The translations under genes and the position numbers were made by a program. 64,000 nucleotides of DNA from Gordoniibacillus kamchatkensis (lineage in GTDB: Bacteria > Bacillota > Bacilli > Paenibacillales > NBRC-103111). This document shows positions 32,646 through 41,236 of this stretch, in pieces. The notes beneath the pieces are model-generated. The model was not told where the DNA came from, made no database searches, and worked only from the letters and a program-made list of their open reading frames with translations. The stretch lies in contig NZ_JXAK01000029.1 in assembly GCF_000829455.1 (NCBI RefSeq), positions 1 through 64,000 on the forward strand, written 5' to 3'. The first letter of the stretch is position 1. Every line of letters begins with the position of its first letter.

Positions 32646-33308
32646 ATGGCTGTGATCGTTGTCGGGGGTATGATTGGCCTGGGCAAAACATCTGTGGCAA
32701 CGCTGCTCGGAAAAGCGCTGAACAGCGAAGTGTTTTACGAAAGCGTGGAAGGCAATCCGATATTGCCGCTGTTTTATACGGCTTCGGAGGAAGAGATCGA
32801 GCGCAAGCGGTATCCGTTCCTGCTGCAGCTGTATTTCTTGTCCGCGCGATTCAGTTCGATCAAGCAAGCTTTGGCGAATCGCCGCAATGTGCTCGATCGA
32901 AGCATTTATGAAGATTGGTATTTCGCGAAAGTAAACAAAGAGCTCGGACGCATCAGCGACCTGGAGTTCACGTTGTACGAAAATCTCGCGAACAATATGA
33001 TGGAAGAGCTCGCGGAACTGCCGAAAAAAGCGCCGGACCTGATGGTCTACCTAAAAGGCTCGTTCGAAACGGTGCTGCAGCGCATCGCCTTGCGCGGCCG
33101 CAGCTACGAGCAGGACCCGGCTCTGGTCGAATATTACCGCACCCTCTGGTCCGGGTATGACGATTGGGTCATGAACTACTATGACGCTTCCGACGTTCTC
33201 GTCGTCGACATGGACAAAACCGACGTCGTGAACAACCCGGACGACGCCAAGCGGCTCGTCGCCGATGTGGAAGCGAAGCTTGCGCAGATCGCCGGCACGC
33301 AAGCGTAA
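32646..33308 (+). CDS. Deoxynucleoside kinase
   Basis: A 220-aa kinase of the Dck/Dgk family that phosphorylates deoxynucleosides in salvage. P-loop GGMIGLGKTS (residues 6-15), then YESVEGNPILPLFY, the LDRSIYEDWYF motif with the sugar-binding Arg, and the LID-type RGRSYEQ. In Bacilli, Dck and Dgk occur as a pair; only one is here. AAAGGGGAAGC precedes the ATG at 32646. A TATAAT box lies at about 32576. Confidence 0.9.
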   Translation: MAVIVVGGMIGLGKTSVATLLGKALNSEVFYESVEGNPILPLFYTASEEEIERKRYPFLLQLYFLSARFSSIKQALANRRNVLDRSIYEDWYFAKVNKELGRISDLEFTLYENLANNMMEELAELPKKAPDLMVYLKGSFETVLQRIALRGRSYEQDPALVEYYRTLWSGYDDWVMNYYDASDVLVVDMDKTDVVNNPDDAKRLVADVEAKLAQIAGTQA

Positions 33309-33331
33309 CCGGTTTCAAGGCAGCACCCGCT

Positions 33332-33377
33332 ATAATCGCCCGGAATCCCCGTCTGCACGGATTCCGGGCGATTTTGC
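33332..33377. terminator. Bidirectional terminator
   Basis: AATCGCCCGGAATCC and GGATTCCGGGCGATT form a 15-bp stem followed by TTTT, between convergent kinase and DNA glycosylase genes. Confidence 0.88.
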
Positions 33378-33388
33378 GTTCGTCCTTG

Positions 33389-33955
33389 TCATCGTCCGCC
33401 TTCGTCTCGTTCTTGCTCCTTAAGAGCAATGGTTCGCGGGGCGCCGCTTGCCGCCAACGCTTCGCCCAGCTGGCGGAAAATCGCCGCCATTTCTTCCACC
33501 TTCATCCGCACGAGCCCGCTTGACGAAGGGGCGACGAACTCGCGCACGCCGGCAACTACCGGCTCGGGCTGAAAGCCCCAGGCGACATTGCGGCGTCCGC
33601 TATATTGTTCGTACACGCCTTTGCCGACGAAGCATACGGCATAGGGCCGGTACGTTTCGATTTTGTGCCGCAGCTCCACCCTTCCCTGCTCGTACTCGTC
33701 CTTCGTAATCTCGTCAGCCGCCTTGGTCGGGCGCGCCACAATGTTCGTAAATCCGAATCCGAGCTCCAGCAGCGCTGCATCTTCCTCAGGCCTGTACAAA
33801 CGCGGCGTTAGCCCAGCGAGATGGAGCAGCTTATAAAAACGGTTGCTCGGATTGGCGTAATGGTGCCCCGTCTCCGCGGAACGCAAGCTCGGGTTATAGC
33901 CGACGAACAGAACGCGCAGCCCTTCGCGCAAATGATCCGGTACTTCGGGCAGCAT
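33389..33955 (-). CDS. Mismatch-specific uracil/thymine DNA glycosylase (Mug/TDG)
   Basis: A 188-aa DNA repair enzyme that removes uracil or thymine from G mismatches. The catalytic loop VGYNPSLRSAETGHHYANPSNRFYKLLHLAGL holds the GxNP motif and the downstream PSNRFW-like helix. FTNIVARPTKAADEIT is also typical of the Mug group. The final 15 residues are charged and not conserved. Convergent with the kinase, divergent from the MFS gene. Confidence 0.92.
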   Translation of the reverse strand: MLPEVPDHLREGLRVLFVGYNPSLRSAETGHHYANPSNRFYKLLHLAGLTPRLYRPEEDAALLELGFGFTNIVARPTKAADEITKDEYEQGRVELRHKIETYRPYAVCFVGKGVYEQYSGRRNVAWGFQPEPVVAGVREFVAPSSSGLVRMKVEEMAAIFRQLGEALAASGAPRTIALKEQERDEGGR

Positions 33956-34049
33956 TTTGGCCCCCTCCTTCTATTTCCTCTGGTGCATCTTGGCTCTATG
34001 TTCTACAATATATGAGATACATACGCAAAATGCCGGGAGTGCTGACTGC

Positions 34050-35369
34050 ATGGATGCCGTACGCGCGATGCTCAGAACCAATGTGAAGAACAACTTGCTG
34101 AACGGAATCGCATGGTCGATCGGCTTCAACTTCGTGACCCCGTTTATTCCGGTGCTCGCCGGCAAGCTTGGGGCGACGAACACCCATTTCGCTATGCTCT
34201 CCTCAATCCCCGCCTTGCTGACGATTATCGTCACGCTGCCGGCGTCGTACGCGCTTGACCGGTTTCGGCGGCAGAAGCCGATCGTCGCCGGTCTCATTTT
34301 GTTCAGCCGGCTTTGCTACTTGCTGATGGCTTTCATTCCGCTGCTCAAGCTCTCTCCGATCGAAGCGCTCATCGCCCTTGTCGGCGTTTACACGGCGACA
34401 AATTCCGTCATCAGCGTCGCCTATCAATCGATGATGGGCGAAATAATCCCTGTGTCGAACCGCAACCGCGTTTTCGCGCAGCGCAATATGTGGACCGGTT
34501 TCACCGGAATGGCCGTAGCGCTTGTGGCCGGTTGGGGCATCGACGAGCTGCCTTATCCTTACGGCTATCAGGCGGCTTTCCTGCTCGGTTTCGCCTCGTC
34601 GCTTGCCGAAACGTGGTACTTCTACAAGCTGCGCATTCCGAGCGAGGAGCGCCCCGTTTCTGTTGCCGCGCTGGCCCCTGCCGCAAAAGCCGGGCCGATC
34701 GCCGCGCCTGCAGGCGAAATGCCGGCCCGCCCGGGCAAACCGGCGTTGCTGCAGCGATTTTCTCACGGCGCAGGCAAGCCGTTTTACCTGTTTTGCTTGA
34801 GTGCGATTGTGTTCATTTTTGCCTGGCAGGCGGCGTGGCCCGTATACAATAAAGTCAAGGTAGTCACCCTGCAAGCGTCCAATTCTTGGATGAGCATCGA
34901 TGCCGTTGTCGGCGCGGTCGGATCCATGCTTTCCTTTCCGCTGTGGGCGAGGCTTGCCGACCGCAAAAGCAACGGCTACGTGCTGTTTCTCTCGGCGCTG
35001 CTGCTGGCGACTAGCCCCTTCAATTGGATTTACGTCCCGTCCATGGTATGGGTATGCATCTACGATTTTGTCGGCGGCATCGCGACAGCCGGCTTCAATC
35101 AGTCGATTTTCAACCGTCTGCTCGAGCTCGTGCCGACAGATGGCCGCCAGCGGGCTATCGCGCTTTATACGACGGTGTCGCAAGTGTCAGCCATCTTTGC
35201 GCCGATTGTCGGCATGCAGCTGTACAGCCATATGCCGTATGCGGGCTGTATGGCTCTTCTGGGCGTCACGCGCGTCATTGGCTCCCTATGTTTCCTGCTC
35301 ATCCTGCTGCCTATCCCGGTTCTGCTGGGCAAGAGAAAAGCGGCGAACCGCAAATCGATGCACGGCTAA
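34050..35369 (+). CDS. MFS-type transporter
   Basis: A 439-aa membrane protein with about twelve helices and a long Ala/Pro-rich loop near residue 210. The loop ALDRFRRQKP after helix 2 stands for motif A, and RNRVFAQRNMWTGFTGMAVALVAGWGIDEL covers the fifth helix. It resembles Paenibacillus MFS proteins of unknown substrate. Start taken at the ATG at 34050, after GGGAGTG; a longer upstream frame has no ribosome site. Confidence 0.87.
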   Translation: MDAVRAMLRTNVKNNLLNGIAWSIGFNFVTPFIPVLAGKLGATNTHFAMLSSIPALLTIIVTLPASYALDRFRRQKPIVAGLILFSRLCYLLMAFIPLLKLSPIEALIALVGVYTATNSVISVAYQSMMGEIIPVSNRNRVFAQRNMWTGFTGMAVALVAGWGIDELPYPYGYQAAFLLGFASSLAETWYFYKLRIPSEERPVSVAALAPAAKAGPIAAPAGEMPARPGKPALLQRFSHGAGKPFYLFCLSAIVFIFAWQAAWPVYNKVKVVTLQASNSWMSIDAVVGAVGSMLSFPLWARLADRKSNGYVLFLSALLLATSPFNWIYVPSMVWVCIYDFVGGIATAGFNQSIFNRLLELVPTDGRQRAIALYTTVSQVSAIFAPIVGMQLYSHMPYAGCMALLGVTRVIGSLCFLLILLPIPVLLGKRKAANRKSMHG

Positions 35370-35372
35370 TGG

Positions 35373-35421
35373 AAAAAAGAGGTCCGCTCCGCACCGTGTG
35401 CGGCGTCGCGGCCTCTTTTTG
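35373..35421. terminator. Bidirectional terminator
   Basis: AAAAAAGAGGTCCGC and GCGGCCTCTTTTT frame a GC-rich inner hairpin between convergent genes. Confidence 0.85.
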
Positions 35422-35427
35422 TATGAT

Positions 35428-35826
35428 CTACTCCGTCTGCACGATGTGCATGCCCGCATACTCGGTAATGAGCGCCAGCAAGTCGGGCAGCACCGGCATA
35501 ATGAATTGCGCGCGGCCGAGCTGGAAAATGCCGCTGCGGTTATGCACCGTCGCTTCCCGCACGAAAAACTTGTAATGCTGAGGGCCGACGGCCACCGTTA
35601 AAATTTCGCTTTCGGCGCGTCCCCGGCCTGAGAACGTCATCGTCTGCGCTCCCTTCACCTCGAACGGGACGATGCCGGTAATGTCGGCCAGCTTGACATG
35701 ATAATTGACATGAGGCTTTTGCAGCACGAACTCTTTCGTCGAGACGGTCAGCCCGAATTCATGTTTCTTGTGCGACATTTTCAGTTCGCCTTCGAGCGCC
35801 TTGATCCGGATAAAATTTTCGTTCAT
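35428..35826 (-). CDS. Hypothetical PH-like small protein
   Basis: A 132-aa soluble protein made mostly of predicted beta strands (KHEFGLTVSTKEFVLQKPHVNYHVKLADITGIVPF, then ILTVAVGPQHYKFFVREATVHNRSGIFQ) and a final helix. The pattern suggests a pleckstrin-homology-like barrel, but this is only a guess. GGGGAGG precedes the ATG at 35826. It follows bdbC by 21 bases and may be cotranscribed with bdbDC. Confidence 0.72.
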   Translation of the reverse strand: MNENFIRIKALEGELKMSHKKHEFGLTVSTKEFVLQKPHVNYHVKLADITGIVPFEVKGAQTMTFSGRGRAESEILTVAVGPQHYKFFVREATVHNRSGIFQLGRAQFIMPVLPDLLALITEYAGMHIVQTE

Positions 35827-35846
35827 GCCGCTTCCTCCCCGTCGCT

Positions 35847-36275
35847 TTAGTTTTCGTCCGGCTCGCGTCTCGCCATTGCCAGGAAAACGATGATGAGCGC
35901 AAAAGCCGTCAGCGCCATCATCGGGATCGTCACGAATCCGTCCAAATAGTCGCGGTTGCAAGGGACGCCTACGGTGCACGGAGCCAGCCTCGCCAGCGCC
36001 GGGATTTTTTGCTCCAGCGTGTGATAGAGCGCGATAGCGCCGCCGATGACGGCGAGCGGCAGCGTGTACGGGATAATGCCCCGTTCCCCGCGGTAGGCGG
36101 CAATGCCAAGCAGGAGCGGCAGCGGGTACATGCAAATGCGCTGCAGCCAGCACAGCTTGCACGGCTCGAAGCCGCGAATTTCGCTAAAATACAAGCTGCC
36201 GAGCATAGCGACGACGGATACGACCCAAGCGAAGTAAAGCCCGTAGCGGCGCATCACGCTATTCACCCCGCTCAC
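35847..36275 (-). CDS. bdbC: Disulfide bond formation protein BdbC (DsbB-like)
   Basis: A 142-aa four-helix membrane protein that reoxidises the thiol oxidase BdbD with quinone. The first redox pair is FEPCKLCWLQRICMYPLP, the second APCTVGVPCNRDYLDG on the outer loop. The GTG start overlaps the bdbD stop (GTGA), so the two redox partners are made together. Confidence 0.95.
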   Translation of the reverse strand: MSGVNSVMRRYGLYFAWVVSVVAMLGSLYFSEIRGFEPCKLCWLQRICMYPLPLLLGIAAYRGERGIIPYTLPLAVIGGAIALYHTLEQKIPALARLAPCTVGVPCNRDYLDGFVTIPMMALTAFALIIVFLAMARREPDEN

Positions 36276-37006
36276 TTCGCTTTCTTCTGCTGCTCGATCA
36301 GCGACTTGAGCGCATTGTAATCGGAGAATTGTTCAAACTTAACGCCGTTAACAAACAGCGTCGGCGTGCTGTTGACCCCGTTGGACTCCCCGGAGCTGTA
36401 CTGCTTGTCCACTTCCGCCTTGTACGTCTTGTTGTCGATATCTTTCCGGAGCTGATCCAGGTTGAGTCCGAGCTTCGCCTTGTCGGCGATGTCGACGAGC
36501 ACGTCGGGCGTAGCCCACGTTTTCTTCTCGTCCTGCTGATATTTGTAAATCAGGTCGTAGTACGTCCAAAACGCGTCGTTGTTTTGATGATACACCGCTT
36601 GCGCCGCGTAAGCCGCCGTTAACGAATCGGGACCGATAAACGGAAAATTGCTGAAATACAGGGCGACTTCGCCGGTGTCGATGTAGTCCTTCTTCAAGCT
36701 GGGGTATACGTTTTGGCTGAAATACCGGCACGACGGGCATTTGAAATCGCCGTACTCGATAATTTTGACGGGTGCGTCGGCTTTGCCGATGACCGGCATA
36801 TGCTCCGTCGAAATGTTCGCTTTCGCCGCCGAGCCGCCGGCGTTGCTGCCAGGCCGCGCAAACGCGACGAGCGCTGCAATCGCGACGACGACCGCCGCCG
36901 TAATCCAGATCAGCCTCTGCATTTGTTTGCGCTGCCGCTGCTCTTCGATTTTTTTGCGTTCGCCGTAGCTTAATTTCGGTTTCCCCTGCTGCTTTTTGTT
37001 GCCCAC
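36272..37006 (-). CDS. bdbD: Thiol-disulfide oxidoreductase BdbD (DsbA-like)
   Basis: A 244-aa membrane-anchored thioredoxin-fold oxidase for exported proteins. Residues 30-52 form the N-terminal anchor after a Lys/Gln/Arg-rich cytosolic stub. The active site is YGDFKCPSCRYF (CPSC), and the cis-Pro is in NSTPTLFVNG. The GTG start has GGAGAGGGG upstream. Paired with bdbC; together they introduce disulfides outside the membrane. Confidence 0.95.
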   Translation of the reverse strand: MGNKKQQGKPKLSYGERKKIEEQRQRKQMQRLIWITAAVVVAIAALVAFARPGSNAGGSAAKANISTEHMPVIGKADAPVKIIEYGDFKCPSCRYFSQNVYPSLKKDYIDTGEVALYFSNFPFIGPDSLTAAYAAQAVYHQNNDAFWTYYDLIYKYQQDEKKTWATPDVLVDIADKAKLGLNLDQLRKDIDNKTYKAEVDKQYSSGESNGVNSTPTLFVNGVKFEQFSDYNALKSLIEQQKKAK

Positions 37007-37040
37007 TTCGTCTTCCCCTCTCCTGGAATTTCCTTGCAGG

Positions 37041-37066
37041 AAAAAAGCTCCTTATGCGGAGCTTCG
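37041..37066 (-). terminator. Terminator after the DinB gene
   Basis: On the minus strand GAAGCTCCGCATAAGGAGC then TTTTTT, ten bases after the DinB stop. Confidence 0.85.
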
Positions 37067-37074
37067 CGCCTTGC

Positions 37075-37554
37075 TTATGCCCGCTGCCCGGAAATCGCCT
37101 TGCGCAAGCCGCCGATGGCGCCCTGATGCAGTCCTTCGTGATACAAGCTGTGCAGCAAAATTTGCCCGATCGTCGCCAGCTCGAAGCCGAGCCGGACAAA
37201 CGGCTTCTTCACCTGCTCCGCCAACCGGTCGCCGAGGTGTTCCCGAACGTAAGCCGGCTGCGCAGCGAGGCGCTCTTTGATCTCGGCCAGGCTCGGCGGC
37301 TGAACCGTCCATTCGGACGGGCGCGTCCTGCTGCCGAACAGCTTCAAGTAAGACGCCGGCAGCTGAGGCTGCATACCGGCGAAATTGACAGCCAGCTGCT
37401 CTTGCGTAATGAGAATGTGGCCGAGATTCCAACGAATCGTGTTCGGGAAGCCGTCCGGCTGCACGTCGGCCTGCGCTTCGTCGAGCGTATCGAAAACGGC
37501 CAGCGTAATGGCGCGCACCAGATCGACGTGCACGAGCAGCTGATCGCGGTTCAT
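37075..37554 (-). CDS. DinB-family protein linked to SigW
   Basis: A 159-aa four-helix-bundle protein with the pattern WNLGHILITQEQL and LLHSLYHEGLHQGAIGGL, giving three His at the metal site. It begins by overlapping the SigW-like stop (ATGA), so it is translated from the sigma factor message. A sigma-linked DinB protein could take part in a stress response such as thiol or antibiotic detoxification. That link is inference. Confidence 0.85.
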   Translation of the reverse strand: MNRDQLLVHVDLVRAITLAVFDTLDEAQADVQPDGFPNTIRWNLGHILITQEQLAVNFAGMQPQLPASYLKLFGSRTRPSEWTVQPPSLAEIKERLAAQPAYVREHLGDRLAEQVKKPFVRLGFELATIGQILLHSLYHEGLHQGAIGGLRKAISGQRA

Positions 37555-38156
37555 GCCAGCACCATCCCGCAAAGAACATGACGATGCTGACCGTGAACAT
37601 GCGGCCCATTTTTGCGCAGCTGTTCGCGGCCGCGGTGCAGCCTGCTCTTTACTGTCGTTACCGGCATGCCGAGCAGCTCGCTGATTTCCTGCAGCGACAG
37701 CTCGTGCAAATAGTACAGCGTCACGACTTGCTTGTACTTATCGGACAGCTTGTCGATCACTTTGCGCATTTGCTCTTGCAACTCGCTTAACAGGATGCGG
37801 CTCTCCGGCGAAGCGTCGACGCTGGAGAGCTTGTCGTAAAACGGCTTCTCCAGATCGCCCGTCAGCCCGGCGTCGAGCGAATGGTCGACTTTCTTTTTGC
37901 GCAGCAGGTCGATGCACAAGTTTTTGCCGATGCGGTATATCCATGTCGAAAATTTCTGGTTTTCGTCGTAATGATTCAAATTCAAGTAAACGCGCATAAA
38001 CGTCTCCTGCACGATGTCTTCGGATTCGTGGAGGTCGTGCAGCATCCGGTACGCGAGCCGGTGCAGCTTATCCTTATACAAATTGACCAGTTCCCTGAAC
38101 GCCGCCCGGTCCCCGGTCCGCGACATCTGCACGAGCTGAACTTCGGCTACATTCAT
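37551..38156 (-). CDS. sigW: ECF sigma factor, SigW-like
   Basis: A 201-aa ECF sigma factor. Region 2 runs at 15-80 (VNLYKDKLHRLAYRMLHDLHESEDIVQETFMRVYLNL, then FSTWIYRIGKNLCIDLLRKKK), region 4 at 130-180 (LSDKYKQVVTLYYLHELSLQEISELLGMPVTTVKSRLHRGREQL). This matches the SigW group that guards against membrane-active agents. The usual RsiW-type zinc anti-sigma gene does not follow; a DinB gene does. The last 20 residues (GPHVHGQHRHVLCGMVLA) are His-rich and unusual. Confidence 0.88.
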   Translation of the reverse strand: MNVAEVQLVQMSRTGDRAAFRELVNLYKDKLHRLAYRMLHDLHESEDIVQETFMRVYLNLNHYDENQKFSTWIYRIGKNLCIDLLRKKKVDHSLDAGLTGDLEKPFYDKLSSVDASPESRILLSELQEQMRKVIDKLSDKYKQVVTLYYLHELSLQEISELLGMPVTTVKSRLHRGREQLRKNGPHVHGQHRHVLCGMVLA

Positions 38157-38271
38157 GACAATCCCTCCGTCATCGGGTTCTTCCTGTAACCCTCATCATA
38201 TCATGTTTCCGGCGCTTTTGCGACCAAGGCGCCGCTTGCTGCGTATATAACTAAAGGGGAGGTAGTTCTCA

Positions 38272-39332
38272 TTGGGGAGCAAACGGAATACAGACACGAA
38301 GAAGTGGGCGATTTCCGCCTTCTTTCTGTTTATCATTACGAAGCTGAAAGGGCTTTTCGTCCTGTTCAAATTCAGCAAAATCGGCGGCACGCTGCTCACG
38401 ATGCTGCTGTCGATCGGCGCGTATGCGATCATGTCGCCGCTCTGGTTTGCGGTCGGTTTCGTCGTCCTCATACTCATTCATGAGCTTGGCCACAGCATTG
38501 CCGCCAAACAAAAAGGGCTGCCGGTGTCGGCACCGATCTTCATCCCGTTCATTGGCGCGCTCATCAACATGAAGCGCCATCCGCGCGACGCCGTCACCGA
38601 AGCGTACATCGCCTTCGGCGCCCGCTGCTCGGCTCGCTCGGAGCTGCGGCATTTTTGGCGATCGGCCAGTGGTCGGGCAGCAAGCTGATGATCAGTTTGG
38701 CGCACACCGGATTTTTACTTAACCTCATTAATTTGTTGCCGATCCATCCGCTCGACGGCGGCCGCATCGCTACGGCGGTGACGCGCTGGCTATGGCTCGT
38801 TGGTCTTATCGGCGGACTGCTTGTCATTTACGACCTCGGCAGCTGGCTGTTTTTGCTGATTTGGGCGATGTTCGCCTGGGATTTGTTCCAGAAGTACGTA
38901 TGGAAGCGGCATAAGCCTGGGCAGGCGGTGGCGCATGTGTATTCGCTTTCCGTGCCTTATGATGAAATATTGGCACAGGGGCTGCCGCTTCCGGGCGAGC
39001 GGCACCGCCGCGACTTGCCGTTCGCCACGTGGTCCGACCTGGACGGCAAACAAAGGCTGCGCATAACGTGGGAAGGGTATTTGCCCGAAGCGACGCTGGA
39101 GCTTCCCGGCCAAGGGCTCGTGAGGCGCGTGGAGACGATCGGATCGGGCCGCGACGATGCTGCCCGCAAATTATCGATCCATGTCCGCGTCGAGTGGGTG
39201 CCGCACGTGAACGACGCTTACTATGACGTGCCGGTCCGCACCCGCTGGGGTTACGGGGCGGCCTACGCCCTGCTCGCTGCGGCGCTGGGCGTGCTGCTGT
39301 ATGCGACAAAGCACATGCTTTTGCCCGTATAA
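38272..39332 (+). pseudogene. M50 (site-2) membrane metalloprotease, frameshifted
   Basis: Intramembrane zinc protease of the S2P/SpoIVFB type. The TTG start follows AAGGGGAGG. The first part has the active-site HELGHS (near residue 72) and reads to EAYIAFG; after one base is missing near 38620 (GGCGCCCG), the other frame continues with LLNLINLLPIHPLDGGRI, the second metal motif NxxPxxxLDGGR. With one base restored it encodes 353 aa with six membrane spans and a soluble C-terminal region. Proteases of this type can cleave anti-sigma factors; sigW is its divergent neighbour. Confidence 0.87.
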
Positions 39333-39388
39333 AAAAGGCCATCCGTCCCCGCTGCGCATTCAGCGCCGGGAGCGGATGGCCTTTTTTA
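39331..39388. terminator. Bidirectional terminator
   Basis: AAAAAAGGCCATCCG and CGGATGGCCTTTTTT enclose a GC-rich inner hairpin after the M50 gene. Confidence 0.88.
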
Positions 39389-39497
39389 CCGAATCGGAAA
39401 GTATAAGCTTCCTAGAGCAGTTCCCTGATTCGGCAAGAAGCTATCTCCTCACGCAGGGGTCATGCATCGTGGAAAGGTATCCGAATAATAGCTTTTC

Positions 39498-40067
39498 TTA
39501 CTTGCCGTGATAATTATAGCATGTGGCGATATGGTCGTTGACCATGCCGGTCGCCTGCATGAACGCGTAGCATATCGTCGAGCCGACGAATTTGAAGCCG
39601 CGCTTTTTCAAATCCTTGCTCATCCGGTCCGACTCCGGCGTCGCGGCCGGCACTTCGCCGAGGCTCGTCCAACGGTTCAGTATCGGCTCGCCGCCGACGA
39701 AGCTCCAGATGTAGCCGGAGAACGATCCGAACTGCTCCTTCACCCGCAGGAACGCTTTGGCGTTGCCGATGACTGCCTGCACTTTAAGCCGGTTGCGCAC
39801 GATCCCTTCGTCCTGCAGCAGCCGCTCTACGTCGCTCTCGCCATATTGCGCCACGATTTCCGGATCGAACCCGGCGAAAGCGCGGCGGTAGTTGTCCCTT
39901 TTTTTCAAAATCGTGTACCAGCTGAGCCCCGCTTGCGCGCCTTCCAGACTCAGCATTTCGAACAGCTTGTTGTCGTCGCGAACCGGAACGCCCCACTCTT
40001 CGTCATGGTAACGAAGGTAGAGCGGATCTTCATTCACCCAGCCGCAGCGCTGCCGCTCCTCAGTCAT
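39498..40067 (-). CDS. tag: DNA-3-methyladenine glycosylase I
   Basis: A 189-aa base-excision repair enzyme that removes 3-methyladenine. CGWVNEDPLYLRYHDEEWGVPVRDD carries the zinc Cys and His and the Glu-Glu-W-G motif, and the second zinc pair lies in CYAFMQATGMVNDHIATCYNYH. Its start overlaps the stop of the ABC ATPase gene (ATGA). Convergent with the M50 gene. Confidence 0.94.
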   Translation of the reverse strand: MTEERQRCGWVNEDPLYLRYHDEEWGVPVRDDNKLFEMLSLEGAQAGLSWYTILKKRDNYRRAFAGFDPEIVAQYGESDVERLLQDEGIVRNRLKVQAVIGNAKAFLRVKEQFGSFSGYIWSFVGGEPILNRWTSLGEVPAATPESDRMSKDLKKRGFKFVGSTICYAFMQATGMVNDHIATCYNYHGK

Positions 40068-40795
40068 GAGAAAATCAGCTCCCGTTCGCGCGAAGTGAGC
40101 GTCCGCGCCGGAATGTCGAGGGCGATGCGCCCGTCTTTGACGCCGAGAATGCGCGTCGCATAGCGTTCCGCGAAATCGAGCTTATGCAGCGTTGTCACGA
40201 TCGTGATGTTCTCGCGCTTGCCGATCGCCTTCAGGTCGCGCATGACGCTGTGCGCCGACTCCGGGTCGAGGCCGGATACCGGCTCGTCGGCGAAAATCAT
40301 CGTCGCGCCTTGAATCAGCGCCTTCGCCACAGCAATTCGCTGCTTCTCCCCGCCGCTCAGCTGGCCGACCTTCTGATGCGCCTTGTCGAGCAGGCCGACC
40401 CGTTCCAAATAGTCCATCGCTTCCATATGCTCGTTCTTCGATACGAGCCCTGCGAGCGCCCGCACCGGCGAATGAAACAACAAGCTGCGCGCGACGTTTT
40501 TGAGCGCGGAGCTGCGTACGTCGAGCTGCGGCTTCTCCTCGATGTATACCCAGCCGCGGCGGGTGAGCCGGCGGGCGATGGGGCCTAGCTTGCCGACGTC
40601 TTCGCCGTTTACGATCAGCTGGCCGCTATCCCACGGCTCCTGCAGCGCCAAGCAGCGCAGCAGCGTCGTTTTGCCGCTGCCGCTGCCGCCGACGATAGCG
40701 ACGAGCTCTCCGTCGTCAATTTGCAGGCTGACTTTGGACAGCACTTCCCGCGGATCGGGCTTGTACGTCTTTGTAATGTTCCGAGCGATGATCAA
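40064..40795 (-). CDS. Orphan ABC ATPase, PhnC-like
   Basis: A 243-aa ABC transporter ATPase. Walker A GGSGSGKTT, signature LSGGEKQR, Walker B IFADEPVSGLD and the switch HKLDFAERYATRI resemble PhnC of phosphonate importers. No permease or binding protein lies nearby, so it may serve a remote transporter or act in another role. The TTG start at 40795 has GGGAGG nine bases upstream. It overlaps tag by four bases. Confidence 0.85.
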   Translation of the reverse strand: MIIARNITKTYKPDPREVLSKVSLQIDDGELVAIVGGSGSGKTTLLRCLALQEPWDSGQLIVNGEDVGKLGPIARRLTRRGWVYIEEKPQLDVRSSALKNVARSLLFHSPVRALAGLVSKNEHMEAMDYLERVGLLDKAHQKVGQLSGGEKQRIAVAKALIQGATMIFADEPVSGLDPESAHSVMRDLKAIGKRENITIVTTLHKLDFAERYATRILGVKDGRIALDIPARTLTSRERELIFS

Positions 40796-40815
40796 GAGTC
40801 TCAACCTCCCGATAG

Positions 40816-40856
40816 GAAAAAAACACAAACACCGAGAAGATGTTTGTGTTTTTGTT
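40816..40856 (-). terminator. Terminator of the tRNA-Thr transcript
   Basis: On the minus strand AAAAACACAAACATC pairs with GGTGTTTGTGTTTTT and TTTT follows, just after the tRNA. Confidence 0.8.
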
Positions 40857-40860
40857 CGAT

Positions 40861-40932
40861 GCCGTTGAAGGGACTTGAACCCCCAACCTGCTGATTACGA
40901 TTCAGCTGCTCTGCCAATTGAGCTACAACGGC
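40861..40932 (-). tRNA. tRNA-Thr (anticodon CGT)
   Basis: The minus strand folds into a full cloverleaf: acceptor GCCGTTG with CAACGGC, D-arm TAGCTCAATTGGCAGAGCA, anticodon stem GCTGA/TCAGC with loop ATCGTAA (anticodon CGT, reading ACG) and T-loop GGTTCAAGTCC. CCA is not encoded. A TATAAT box stands upstream at 40954-40949. It is a single tRNA gene. Confidence 0.95.
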
Positions 40933-41059
40933 TTAATTGACCTCGTAAATTATATCACGATTCGCACTGTTTGGGAAGAACCACTACATAATCGGCGTCC
41001 GTTTCAACCAAGCTAGTAGAAGCTACAGCCATTACCCGAAAAGGAGGAATCGCAGCATA

Positions 41060-41236
41060 ATGACAACAAGCCGGAATCATCAGGAAGCGCACGGCATCGG
41101 CCAAATCGAGGAGCAACTATCCGAACAGGCCGACGCCGTGCAGCAGCTGCAGGGCGGCGAAAGCGAGCTTGACGAAGAAGTGGCGGCGGCAGCCGACGCC
41201 AGCGACTCCGAGCTCGACGACATTATCGTATTGTAA
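41060..41236 (+). CDS. 58-aa acidic small protein
   Basis: Begins MTTSRNHQEAHGIGQIEEQL and is strongly acidic and Ala/Gln-rich, with a probable single helix or coiled coil (residues 12-45), ending in DSELDDIIVL. AAGGAGG lies upstream at a rather long 12-base distance. It converges with the TatD-like gene, overlapping it by 14 bases. No family recognised. Confidence 0.6.
   Translation: MTTSRNHQEAHGIGQIEEQLSEQADAVQQLQGGESELDEEVAAAADASDSELDDIIVL

Noticed and set aside
37551-37620. Frameshift at the end of the SigW-like gene
   Set aside because: The His-rich tail is odd, but the ATGA overlap with the DinB gene works in the present frame and no alternative frame gives a better known ending.
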